Shown: piece by piece, positions 37,178 to 45,279 of the stretch
Numbering within the stretch: position 1 is the stretch's first letter
Layout: every line of letters starts with the position of its first letter
Source of the DNA: Prosthecobacter sp.
GTDB lineage: Bacteria; Verrucomicrobiota; Verrucomicrobiia; Verrucomicrobiales; Verrucomicrobiaceae
DNA length: 64,000 bases
Direction of reading: 5' to 3'
NCBI RefSeq assembly: GCF_034366625.1
Contig: NZ_JAXMIH010000023.1
Span: 186,001 to 250,000, forward strand
Program-made: the position numbers and the translations under genes
The notes under the pieces: generated by a model
The model's database searches: none
Told to the model about the DNA's origin: nothing
Seen by the model: only the letters and a program-made list of their open reading frames with translations

Positions 37178-37213
37178 GAAACGGGGTCAGTGTGCAAAAA
37201 GTTGACAAAATAG
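37178..37213 (+). repeat. Left inverted repeat of the RAYT element
   Basis: The outer part contains GAAACGGGGTCAG and TGCAAA; the inner part is TTGACAAAATAG. It matches the reverse complement of the right end with one mismatch over the outer 21 bases and about six more over the next 15. Confidence 0.85.
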
Positions 37214-37237
37214 CTGTCTCAGGGTTAAAAGGGCGGC

Positions 37238-38293
37238 ATGCCACGCAGCATCCGCATTCAATCCGCCGGGGCTTATTACCACGTCATGGCCCGTGGCAAC
37301 CGGCGCGAGGAAATCTTCCACGATGACGATGACCGGCGCTTCTTTCTGCACACGCTGAGCCAGGCCTGTGAGATGACCGGCTGGCACGTGCAGGCTTGGG
37401 TGCTGATGAGCAATCACTATCATCTCTTCCTCCAGACGCCGGAGCCGAACCTTGTGGCGGGCATGGCTTGGCTGCAAAACACGCTCACGCGTCGTTACAA
37501 CGTGCGGCATCGAAAGTGGGGGCGGCTGTTTGGCGACCGCTACAAAGCAGTGGTGGTGGAGGGCGAGGACCGTTACCATTACCAGACGTTGATGGACTAC
37601 ATCCACCTCAATCCCGTGCGGGCGCGGATCATCCAGCCCAAGGTGGGCCAGAGTGTGCTGGACTATCCATGGAGCAGCCTCGCGGGCGGTTACGCGCTGC
37701 CGCCCAGGAAGCGAGCGAAGTGGCTGGATGTGGAGAGCGGGCTGAAGGCCTTCAGCTTGCCGGACACGACGCCGGGCCGCCGCCGGATGGTCGAGCGGCT
37801 GGACCGGCGCGCGGTGAGCGAGGAAATCAAGAGCTGCGGGGTGCCGCCGCAGTCCGAGGAGATGGATGCGCGCAGCAGCCACCTGCGGCGCGGGTGGTAT
37901 TGGGGCACGCAGGCCTTCGGCGAGGCGATGCGCAAGCTGGCCGGGGCACTGGTCAGTAAACGTGCGCCCAAGTCACGCAGCTACCGGGGTAATCCGCATG
38001 TGGCCGGGCACGGGGAGAAGCAGGCGGAGGACTGGCTGAAGGAGGGACTCAAAGCCGCCGGACTGAAAGCGTCGGAGCTGAGGACGCTGAAGGGATCGGA
38101 CCCGCGGAAGCTGTTGCTGGCGGACCTGCTGTGGCGGCACACAACGGTGTCACAGGAATGGCTGGCGGAGAAGCTGGCGATGAAGTCGGCGGCGAACGTG
38201 AGCCAGCAGTTGCGGCGTCTGGACCGTAAGAAGGCGCGGGTAGGACTGCCGGAGGCGATGCGGAGCTTTTTGGACGAATCCACACCGTCATGA
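37238..38293 (+). CDS. REP-associated tyrosine transposase (Y1/HUH) with C-terminal helix-turn-helix
   Basis: Predicted 351 residues. The Y1 nuclease domain is about 1-170: the HUH motif is His60-Tyr61-His62 in MSNHYHLFLQ, and the catalytic Tyr is probably Tyr121 in DYIHLNPVRA. The start MPRSIRIQSAGAYYHVMARGNRR is diagnostic for RAYTs (TnpA-REP). The C-terminal part is longer than in typical proteobacterial RAYTs and ends with a helix-turn-helix-like segment (VSQEWLAEKLAMKSAANVSQQLRRL). It cuts and rejoins single-stranded DNA at hairpin ends, presumably the flanking repeats. The frame is intact, so it may be active. Confidence 0.93.
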   Translation: MPRSIRIQSAGAYYHVMARGNRREEIFHDDDDRRFFLHTLSQACEMTGWHVQAWVLMSNHYHLFLQTPEPNLVAGMAWLQNTLTRRYNVRHRKWGRLFGDRYKAVVVEGEDRYHYQTLMDYIHLNPVRARIIQPKVGQSVLDYPWSSLAGGYALPPRKRAKWLDVESGLKAFSLPDTTPGRRRMVERLDRRAVSEEIKSCGVPPQSEEMDARSSHLRRGWYWGTQAFGEAMRKLAGALVSKRAPKSRSYRGNPHVAGHGEKQAEDWLKEGLKAAGLKASELRTLKGSDPRKLLLADLLWRHTTVSQEWLAEKLAMKSAANVSQQLRRLDRKKARVGLPEAMRSFLDESTPS

Positions 38294-38307
38294 ATCATGA
38301 GCATCAT

Positions 38308-38343
38308 CCACTCTGTCAATAATTTGCACCCTGACCCCGTTTC
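38308..38343 (-). repeat. Right inverted repeat of the RAYT element
   Basis: Reads TTTGCACCC then TGACCCCGTTTC on the forward strand, the complement of the left end apart from one base in the outer 21. It starts 14 bases after the transposase stop. Confidence 0.85.
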
Positions 38344-38411
38344 CCAGCAACAATTCACAACGTCCTCAAAGTGAAAGCGAATTGAGTGCGAAATTGCTTA
38401 CGTTACGTATC

Positions 38412-39323
38412 ATGACCTTAACTAACGAGCCAAAACGACGAATTCTTCAAACCGCAATCTGGCTTTTTTTGCCTGTTGCGCACGGACAGTTGGACAACTC
38501 CACAGCTATTGACTCAAATAGATTATGGGAGGTAAGACAAATGGTTGTAGAGCTGCCAAGTGATTTTATTGGGGAACCATCACCCGATGACCGCCAGAAG
38601 CTCGAAGCATGGAGAAGGGAGAAGGCGGTCCGAGATGAAGTGAGAATTAAAAGAATACGGGATGAGCCTGGTCTAGCACGATATCTAGTAGCCTTGGCTG
38701 ACAAGCAAATAAGCGACGGGGAATGGGAAGGGTTGGCTCAAATTATGTCAGCTATTGCAGTCCGAAGTGATATAGGGGCTGCGGACATCCAACGCTACAT
38801 CGACAAGACAAAGGAGCTTCTCGACTTTCCGTCGGACCGTCCACAGCCACTCAGGGACAATTTTCTTTTGGGTATGACCGATGTGATGAAAACACACCCA
38901 TCGGCCGAAAATGAGGATTTGCTCATAAAGATAGTCTATCTTTATGATGATTACCGCGGAGTGAATTTGAAAGTAGCAGCCGGAGGGGTGTTGGCCATAA
39001 ACGGCACAAGCAAAGCACTTCCGGCGTTGGAGTATGCAGCCTCTTGGTGCGAGCGTTTTGTGACCACATCAGGTGAGCCAACCATATGGAAAAGTGCCGC
39101 TGACAGCCTAGTGGGCAATGTCGCGTCGCTTCGGAAGAAGCTTGGCGTTGGAGAGAGCTTGCAAGGTAAAAAATATCCTGCGGAGACCATTCAGCAAAAT
39201 GAAGGAGTGGCGGAAGATGTGTTCAACAGAGATAAAGAAGTGAATATTGGATGGTATGCTTGCCTGGTGTTTGGTGTTGCTCTTTGTTTAGTTTATTTGC
39301 TAAAATTTCATCGAAAAAGATAA
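38412..39323 (+). CDS. AT-rich orphan: membrane-anchored protein of unknown function
   Basis: Predicted 303 residues from ATG 38412 (MTLTNEPKRRILQTAIWLFLPVAHG); a TTG at 38382 is in frame. It has an N-terminal hydrophobic segment (about 14-23), a charged helical middle, an alpha-repeat-like stretch (KVAAGGVLAINGTSKALPALEYAA, HEAT-like in look) and a C-terminal TM helix (IGWYACLVFGVALCLVYLLKF) followed by HRKR. I do not recognise a family. Base composition is clearly more AT-rich than its neighbours, with AGA/ATA/TTA codons, pointing to horizontal gain. It lies directly after the RAYT element. Confidence 0.65.
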   Translation: MTLTNEPKRRILQTAIWLFLPVAHGQLDNSTAIDSNRLWEVRQMVVELPSDFIGEPSPDDRQKLEAWRREKAVRDEVRIKRIRDEPGLARYLVALADKQISDGEWEGLAQIMSAIAVRSDIGAADIQRYIDKTKELLDFPSDRPQPLRDNFLLGMTDVMKTHPSAENEDLLIKIVYLYDDYRGVNLKVAAGGVLAINGTSKALPALEYAASWCERFVTTSGEPTIWKSAADSLVGNVASLRKKLGVGESLQGKKYPAETIQQNEGVAEDVFNRDKEVNIGWYACLVFGVALCLVYLLKFHRKR

Positions 39324-39385
39324 GGAAACGGGGGTCGGGAGTCGATTCTTGACAGCAACGGCTGAGCAAGCATTGGACTTCTCAA

Positions 39386-39517
39386 ATGGTGAAGAACACA
39401 AGCCGCCGGGTTTCCGACTTGGCAACGGGCTTGCCTGTGGCAGCATCGGCGCTGTGTGGACTCGCAGGCGGCATCGGAACCTCAACGGGTGGCTTGACCT
39501 CCGGGGCACTGCCTTGA
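39386..39517 (+). CDS. Possible 43-residue small hydrophobic peptide
   Basis: ATG 39386 to TGA 39517. It reads MVKNTSRRVSDLATGLPVAA and continues with a Gly/Ala-rich segment ending in LTSGALP. A short basic N-terminus before a small-residue hydrophobic segment could be a membrane peptide. No ribosome-binding site is obvious and no family is known. A chance frame is the main alternative. Confidence 0.2.
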   Translation: MVKNTSRRVSDLATGLPVAASALCGLAGGIGTSTGGLTSGALP

Positions 39518-39640
39518 ACTCGCACAACACACGAGACGAATCCGCCGACTACAACGGGAATGGTACGCCGCCTTCACCGATCACGGCGCAGCAGGCTACG
39601 AACATTGATCCATGCAGGATCCCAAACCCCTGCCAGCTCC

Positions 39641-39675
39641 AAAGCCGGGCGGGTTCACTCCTGCTCGGCTTTTTT
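39641..39675 (+). terminator. Rho-independent terminator candidate upstream of the RND gene
   Basis: AAGCCGGGCGGG (39642-39653) pairs with CCTGCTCGGCTT (39660-39671) using two G-U pairs across a six-base loop, followed by a run of T to 39675. The orientation ends a forward transcript, from the AT-rich orphan or an RNA in the gap. Confidence 0.72.
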
Positions 39676-39786
39676 GTACGCATCTCCCGCGATTCGTGGC
39701 AATGAGTGCGATCTTCCGGCCGTCACAATCGTTCCCACAGTCGTCCGTTTCTTCGCCCTTAGCCCTACGCTCTTCGCCCTCCTCCC

Positions 39787-42700
39787 ATGATCGCCTGGTT
39801 TGCCCGCAACGGTGTCGCCGCCAATCTTCTCATGCTCGCTGTCATGGGGATGGGTTTCTGGACGCTGTGGACCGGCCGCATTCCTCTGGAGGTCTTTCCG
39901 GACATGCCCTCCCGCTTCATCTCGGTGAACGTGCCGTATCCCGGCGCCACGCCGGAGGAGGTGGAGGAAACCATCGTCCTGCGCATTGAGGAGGCCATCC
40001 AGCAGGTCGCGGGCATCAAGCGCATCGTCTCCACCGCCTCCTCCAGCGGCGGGAATGTGATGATGGAGATCGACGACGCGGACCTGGCCCGCCAGATCAT
40101 GGACGACGTGAAGATCCGCGTGGACGCCATCCCCAATTTCCCCGCGCTGGCCGAGCGGCCCATCATCCAGCACGACGACTTCATGAGCTCCGTCATCAGC
40201 GTGATCCTCTCCGCCGACATGGCGGAGCGCGATCTGCGCCGCCTCGGCGAGCAGGTGCGGGATGAAATTTCCGCCCTGCCCGGCATCTCCCACGCCAATC
40301 TCACCGGCGTGCGCGATTACGAGATCAGCATCGAGATCCCCGAGGCCCGCCTGCGCAAGTACGGCCTCACGCTGGATCAAATCAGCGCCGCCATCCGCAG
40401 CAGCGCCATCGACCTGCCTGCGGGCGTCGTGCAGACGGAAGCAGGCGATGTCTCCATCCGCACACGAGGCCGCGCTTACAGTGGCAACGACTACGCGCGC
40501 ATCGTCATCCTCACCCGTCCGGACGGCACCAAGCTCACGCTCGGCGAGATCGCGAACATCACCGACGGCTTCAACGAGAATCCGATGATCTCCCGTCTCG
40601 ACGGCAAGCGCTGCGTCTCCATCACCGTCATGCGCGAGGGCAGCCAGAACGCCATCCACATCGCCGAGACGGTCAAAGACTACATCCTCGACAAAAACCA
40701 GCGCTTCCCGGACGGCGTGCGGCTCGAGTTCATGGGCGACCGCTCCAAGATCGTGAAGGGCCGCATCAATCTGCTGCTGCAAAATGCCCGCAGCAGCCTC
40801 ATCCTCGTTTTCATCTGCGTGGGCCTTTTTTTGCGGCTCGACGCCGTCTTCTGGGTGGCCGTGGGCATGGTCATGGCCTTCCTCGGCGCCTTCGCGCTCA
40901 TGCCCTTGTTTGGCCTTTCAATCAATCTCTCCTCCGTCTTCGGTTTCATCCTCGTGCTCGGCATCGTCGTCGATGATGCCATCGTGACCTCGGAGCAGGT
41001 CGATACGATGCGACAGCAAGGATTCTCGGCGCTGGACGCGGCCATCGAGGGCACGCGCCGTCTCGCCGCGCCCATCACCTTCGGCGTGCTCACCACCATC
41101 GTCGCCTTCCTGCCCATGGCCTTCGGCTTTGGCGACTTTGGCGTCATGTTCCAGCCCATCTCGATCGTTTTCATCTGTGTCATGGTTTTGGCGCTGATGG
41201 AGACGAAGCTGATCCTTCCCAGCCACCTGGCACACCGCACGCCCATCATCAGCGCCGCCGCCGATGCGCTCGATCCCATCCACCGCTTCTCCGAACGGCA
41301 ACTGGCCCGCTTCGTGGATGTCGTCTATCGCCCCTCGCTGCGCTTCTGCCTCAAAAACCGCTACAGCGTGCTCGCCGCCGTGTTTGGTGGTCTCGGCGTG
41401 CTCTTCTCCGTGTTTTTCAGCGACCGCATCGCCACCGCGCTCTTTCCACGCGTGGCCAGCGAGCGCATCGAGTGCCGCCTCACCATGCTCGACGGCACGC
41501 CCTTTGAAGTCACCGACGGCCACATCTCCCGCATCTACGAGATCGCCGAGCAGATGCGCAAAGAGTACGTCGGGCCCGATGGCATCCTCGTCGTGCGCAG
41601 CATCATCTCGAATTCCGGCATGACCGGCGGCTCCCGAGGTTCCTCCGGTGGCAGCGGCAGCCACCGTGGCGAGGTGATCATGGAAACCTACGGCCCCGAG
41701 GAGCGCACGCTGCAAGTGAGCACCGTCGATATGGCCGCCGACTGGCGCAAACGCATCGGCACCATTGTGGGAGCCGAGGAAATGACCTTCCGCGCCGAGA
41801 TCATGCGCAGCGGCGATCCCATCGACATCCAGCTCACCGGCACCAATCCCGACGAACTCCTCGCCATGTCCGAGCGCATCAAGGCGCAGATCTCCACCAT
41901 CGCCGGCGTCTTCGATGTCTCCGACAGCCTCGACTCCGGACGCAATGAGATTCAACTGCGTCTCAAGCCCGAAGCCAGCCAGTTCGGCTTCACCGTCACC
42001 GACCTCGCCCGCCAGGTCCGCGCCGTTTTCTTCGGCGATGAAGTCCAGCGCATCCAGCGTGGCCGCAACGAGGTCAAGGTCATGCTCCGTTACCCGAAGG
42101 ACGACCGCAAATCCCTCGCCACGCTCGACACATTGCGTGTCCGTGCCGCCAACGGCCTCGAAATCCCCTTCGCCCGCGTCGCCGAGGCGAAAGTCGGCAA
42201 GAGCTTCACCTCCATCAAGCGCGTGGACCGCCGCCGCGCTCTCAACATCTCCGCCGACGTCAACAAGGTCACCACCAATCCCACCGTTGTCCGCGAAGCC
42301 CTGCGTCCCTTCATCGAAACGCTTCTCGCCGACCATCCGCACATCGGCTGGAGCTTTGAAGGCGAGGCCCGTTCCGAACGCGAGAGCCAGTCCGCCCTTT
42401 GGCTCTCCTCCATCCTCGTGCTGTTCGGCCTTTACGGCCTTATGGCCATCCCGTTCAAGAGCTACATCCAGCCTTTCATCGTGCTGCTGGTCATTCCCTT
42501 CGGCGTCGTCGGCGCCACGCTGGGCCATGTTGTCCACGGCATGCCGCTCAGCCTCATGAGCCTGTGCGGCATCCTCGCCTGCTCCGGCGTCATTGTGAAC
42601 GACACCCTCGTCCTCGTCGATCGCATCAACGAGCTGCGGGATGAAACCGGCGACATGACGCACGCTGTCACTGAAGGCGGCGCCTCCCGCTTCCGCGCCA

Positions 42701-43026
42701 TCTTTTTGACGCAAATCACCACCTTCGTCGGTTTGATGCCGCTCATCTTCAACTTCGGCCCTCTCGTCGATCACTCGCCGCCCGTCATCAAACAGATCCT
42801 CGAATGGATCTTCGGCGACAATCGCAGCGCCCAGGCCACCAGCGCCCAGTTCCTCACCCCCATGTCCGTCGCCATGGGCTACGGCAGCCTCATCGCCACC
42901 GTGATCACGCTGTATCTCGTGCCGATGTGCTATCTCGCGCTCGAAGACATCCTCAAGCTCGTGCGCCGGCTGCTGTCCTTCGCACGTTTCTCCCCGCAGG
43001 TCGATGCTCCTGCCGAAGCCTCCTGA
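39787..43026 (+). CDS. RND-family efflux transporter permease (AcrB/HAE-type)
   Basis: Predicted 1079 residues, inner-membrane. The order is TM1 (about 10-28), porter domain, TM2-6, a second TM (VLAAVFGGLGVLFSVFF), a second porter domain and TM8-12. The TM4 proton-relay motif appears as GIVVDDAIVTSE, with both Asp residues. PGATPEEVEETIVLRIEEAI is the usual first porter strand. A Gly/Ser-rich insert (GGSRGSSGGSGSHRG) sits in the second porter half. The periplasmic adaptor and outer-membrane channel that complete a tripartite pump are not adjacent, so it must recruit them from elsewhere. The DUF3445 gene starts 11 bases later. Confidence 0.94.
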   Translation: MIAWFARNGVAANLLMLAVMGMGFWTLWTGRIPLEVFPDMPSRFISVNVPYPGATPEEVEETIVLRIEEAIQQVAGIKRIVSTASSSGGNVMMEIDDADLARQIMDDVKIRVDAIPNFPALAERPIIQHDDFMSSVISVILSADMAERDLRRLGEQVRDEISALPGISHANLTGVRDYEISIEIPEARLRKYGLTLDQISAAIRSSAIDLPAGVVQTEAGDVSIRTRGRAYSGNDYARIVILTRPDGTKLTLGEIANITDGFNENPMISRLDGKRCVSITVMREGSQNAIHIAETVKDYILDKNQRFPDGVRLEFMGDRSKIVKGRINLLLQNARSSLILVFICVGLFLRLDAVFWVAVGMVMAFLGAFALMPLFGLSINLSSVFGFILVLGIVVDDAIVTSEQVDTMRQQGFSALDAAIEGTRRLAAPITFGVLTTIVAFLPMAFGFGDFGVMFQPISIVFICVMVLALMETKLILPSHLAHRTPIISAAADALDPIHRFSERQLARFVDVVYRPSLRFCLKNRYSVLAAVFGGLGVLFSVFFSDRIATALFPRVASERIECRLTMLDGTPFEVTDGHISRIYEIAEQMRKEYVGPDGILVVRSIISNSGMTGGSRGSSGGSGSHRGEVIMETYGPEERTLQVSTVDMAADWRKRIGTIVGAEEMTFRAEIMRSGDPIDIQLTGTNPDELLAMSERIKAQISTIAGVFDVSDSLDSGRNEIQLRLKPEASQFGFTVTDLARQVRAVFFGDEVQRIQRGRNEVKVMLRYPKDDRKSLATLDTLRVRAANGLEIPFARVAEAKVGKSFTSIKRVDRRRALNISADVNKVTTNPTVVREALRPFIETLLADHPHIGWSFEGEARSERESQSALWLSSILVLFGLYGLMAIPFKSYIQPFIVLLVIPFGVVGATLGHVVHGMPLSLMSLCGILACSGVIVNDTLVLVDRINELRDETGDMTHAVTEGGASRFRAIFLTQITTFVGLMPLIFNFGPLVDHSPPVIKQILEWIFGDNRSAQATSAQFLTPMSVAMGYGSLIATVITLYLVPMCYLALEDILKLVRRLLSFARFSPQVDAPAEAS

Positions 43027-43037
43027 CATCGCTGCTC

Positions 43038-43847
43038 ATGCCCGACTGGCTCCGCCTTCTTCCTGACGCCGATTATCGCCCGCAAATGAACCTGCGGCCC
43101 GGTGACGCGCGAAGTTACTGGCAGCCTTCCCCCGAAGCAGAGTCCGTCCTCGCCGAACGCCGCCGCTGTCTGGTGGACACGCCCGAACGCTACCTGCGCA
43201 TTCTGCCTGAAGGTCACGAAGCCGTGAACGAGGCCCTCGCCTTCATCATGGCCCTGCTCGAACGTCCTGCCTGCACGCCAGAGCAGGCCGCCGTCGAACT
43301 CGAACCTGATTGGATTGTCCTGTCCGGCGATGCGGAGCGCTCGCATCCCGTCCTTGGCGGCGCGGTCATCTTTCCTTCCAGTTGGGCGTTTGAAGACAAG
43401 ATCGGCAAACCCTTGCACGAGGTTCACGCGCCCGTTCCCGGCCTGCAAAGCAGTCTCGGCACCTCAATCACCACCTTCCTCAATCGCCTTGCCCCGCATG
43501 CCGCCTGGGAACGCGACAACTGGGGCCTCAGCGCTGATCCCACACTCAATCATCACCCCGCCATTCCGATCCGCCGTCTCGCCGCCGCAGCCACGCTCAC
43601 CAACACCTGGCTTCGTCTCGAACAGCAATTTCTTACCCGCCTTCCCGCCACCAATGCCATCCTGTTCGGCATCCGTGTCACCAATCACCGCCTCGATCAC
43701 GTCGTGGCCCTCCCCGAAGCCGCTCAACGGCTCGCACGCATCCTCACGAGCATGTCCGGCGAGTTCGCTCACTACAAAGGCCTGCAAACGGCCCGCGCAC
43801 CTCTCGTGACCGCGCTTACCAGAGCAGCAGCATCATCACACACATGA
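43038..43847 (+). CDS. DUF3445 protein (haem-dependent oxidative N-demethylase family)
   Basis: Predicted 269 residues from ATG 43038, 11 bases after the RND stop; the frame runs back into the RND gene. DUF3445 features include MNLRPGDARSYWQ, the RYLRILPEGHEAVNEAL stretch, FPSSWAFEDKIGKPLHEVHAPVPG, and RLEQQFLTRLPATNAILFGIR. The family includes fungal and bacterial haem enzymes that demethylate amines oxidatively. The last 32 bases overlap the convergent CPBP gene. Confidence 0.83.
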   Translation: MPDWLRLLPDADYRPQMNLRPGDARSYWQPSPEAESVLAERRRCLVDTPERYLRILPEGHEAVNEALAFIMALLERPACTPEQAAVELEPDWIVLSGDAERSHPVLGGAVIFPSSWAFEDKIGKPLHEVHAPVPGLQSSLGTSITTFLNRLAPHAAWERDNWGLSADPTLNHHPAIPIRRLAAAATLTNTWLRLEQQFLTRLPATNAILFGIRVTNHRLDHVVALPEAAQRLARILTSMSGEFAHYKGLQTARAPLVTALTRAAASSHT

Positions 43848-45183
43848 TCCCGTTGTTCAGCGCGTGCGCTGTCATTGGTGCGATCAGGCTCTGCCGCCAC
43901 ATCCGCAGCAACGAAAACGTGCCCGCCAGCGCCATGATCGCCGGCACACCGGCCCATCCCTGCGGATGAATCACCGCAAATACAAACGCGGCTAAAATCA
44001 TGCCCAGCAGCCAGCGCAACCACGCTGACAAGCCGGGGAACAGCAGTCCGCGAAACATCACCTCTTCCGAAACCGGCGCCCACACCACCGCCAGCACGAC
44101 CGCGCCCAGCTTTGCCCATCCATCGCCTGCAAACACCTCCACAATCGGGTGCGATGGAAACTGGCCCGTGAACTTCGTGATCCATGACGCGGCGATCATG
44201 CCCAGCACCAGCAGCGGCAGCGCCGCCAGCCATCCCAGCACGCCCGTGCCCATTTCCTTGAACCACCCAGCGCCGCGATGCAGTCCCAGCGTCTCACGCC
44301 ACAGCGGCCGCTGCATGCCACGCAGCAGCGGCCACAGCATGCCGAGGATCAAAGCCGCCAGCGCAGGCCCGTAAGCCGCCCAACGCGGCCATGACACCGG
44401 CAGCAGGCGCAACAGCCACGCCAGCAGCAAAAACAGCAGCAGATAAATCGCAAAACCCTCGATCAACACAGCCCCGTGCTCACGACTGCGCCGGCCAAGC
44501 GTCAGACGCAGCTTTCCGCCACGCCAGCGCCGGATGCCCCAAATCATGAGCACCAGCCCGCCGACCGCCGCCAGCATTCCCAACATCATGCCAAAGATCA
44601 GAACCATCGCCGTGCTCATGCCCTGCTGCACCACCATCTGCCGCGCCGGATCTTTGGCATCCAACGTCTGGGCGCGTGCCAGTTGAGCCATCCAGCCATG
44701 CCGTTTGAAAAACAGCTTCCAATCTTCATCAGCAGCCACGTCTTGAATGGATGACAACCTTCCCAGCATCGCCATATCCGCCTTCAAACTCTCGTTCTTT
44801 TGCGCAAGAGCGGTCATTTTCGCCTCATCTGGCGGTTGATCCGCCATCCAGCCCTTCAGCATCAAAAGGCGCAGCACGTCCTCATCCGTGCGTGAATGAG
44901 CGGTCAAATCTCCCAGCAGAGCTGCATCCAGTTCCACATTCCTTTGACATAATTGCCCGTCTCCTTCCATAAAGCTCTTCACTCCCACCGCATAGCGTGC
45001 CATCAGCTCCAGCATGCGGTTCGGCCTCACCTCTGAGGTAGGTTCTTCACGCTCCATCGTCTGCACCCGCACGACAAACACCGCGCACGCGGTGATCACA
45101 CAGAGCGCCAGCACCAGGCCCAGTTTGGAATGACGATAGTTCATTGCCTGAGGCAGCGGCGGTGGTGAGGCGGCAGATTCCAT
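43816..45183 (-). CDS. CPBP-family intramembrane glutamic/metal protease
   Basis: Predicted 455 residues from ATG 45183 (MESAASPPPLPQ); an in-frame ATG at 45219 is possible. An N-terminal TM helix and a long periplasmic or cytoplasmic region precede a polytopic C-terminal half. All three CPBP motifs are present: EEVMFRG (EExxxR), FAVIHPQ (FxxxH) and HALNNG (HxxxN). The family includes CAAX prenyl-type proteases and bacteriocin self-immunity proteins. Its 3' end overlaps the DUF3445 gene by 32 bases in antisense. Confidence 0.87.
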   Translation of the reverse strand: MESAASPPPLPQAMNYRHSKLGLVLALCVITACAVFVVRVQTMEREEPTSEVRPNRMLELMARYAVGVKSFMEGDGQLCQRNVELDAALLGDLTAHSRTDEDVLRLLMLKGWMADQPPDEAKMTALAQKNESLKADMAMLGRLSSIQDVAADEDWKLFFKRHGWMAQLARAQTLDAKDPARQMVVQQGMSTAMVLIFGMMLGMLAAVGGLVLMIWGIRRWRGGKLRLTLGRRSREHGAVLIEGFAIYLLLFLLLAWLLRLLPVSWPRWAAYGPALAALILGMLWPLLRGMQRPLWRETLGLHRGAGWFKEMGTGVLGWLAALPLLVLGMIAASWITKFTGQFPSHPIVEVFAGDGWAKLGAVVLAVVWAPVSEEVMFRGLLFPGLSAWLRWLLGMILAAFVFAVIHPQGWAGVPAIMALAGTFSLLRMWRQSLIAPMTAHALNNGIMCVMMLLLW

Positions 45184-45279
45184 AGTCTTCCGCCGATCAA
45201 ACATCACCTTGCCAGCCAAGGCACGCTTTATTCACTCAGCGTTAAATCCACCTCACCCATCACGTTCCTTCTTCCCATC

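Larger units (their letters stand above)
37178..38343 (+). mobile_element. RAYT transposon bounded by inverted repeats
   Basis: A 1166-base unit is defined by matching inverted ends: 21 bases with one mismatch (37178-37198 and 38323-38343), extended to 36 bases with about seven mismatches. The transposase occupies almost the whole interior. No target duplication is seen, as expected for single-strand HUH transposition. Confidence 0.82.
39324..39786. other. 463-base gap before the RND gene
   Basis: No convincing gene. It holds a short frame (39386-39517) and a hairpin terminator (39641-39675), listed separately. A longer open frame at 39349-39705 has low-complexity, frame-shadow-like content and no recognisable domain. 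The presence of a terminator with no clear gene before it leaves room for a small RNA transcribed from this stretch. Confidence 0.45.

Noticed and set aside
36937-37197. 86-codon reverse frame beside the RAYT element
   Set aside because: It has protein-like patches but crosses the transposon end and has no start signal or recognised family; treated as a possible relic only.
39349-39705. 118-codon frame in the gap before the RND gene
   Set aside because: No ribosome-binding site, low-complexity Arg/Pro content and no family; it also runs through a terminator.
40918-43029. 703-codon reverse frame opposite the RND transporter
   Set aside because: The forward frame is a complete RND permease; the reverse product is Gly/Glu/Asp/His-rich shadow.
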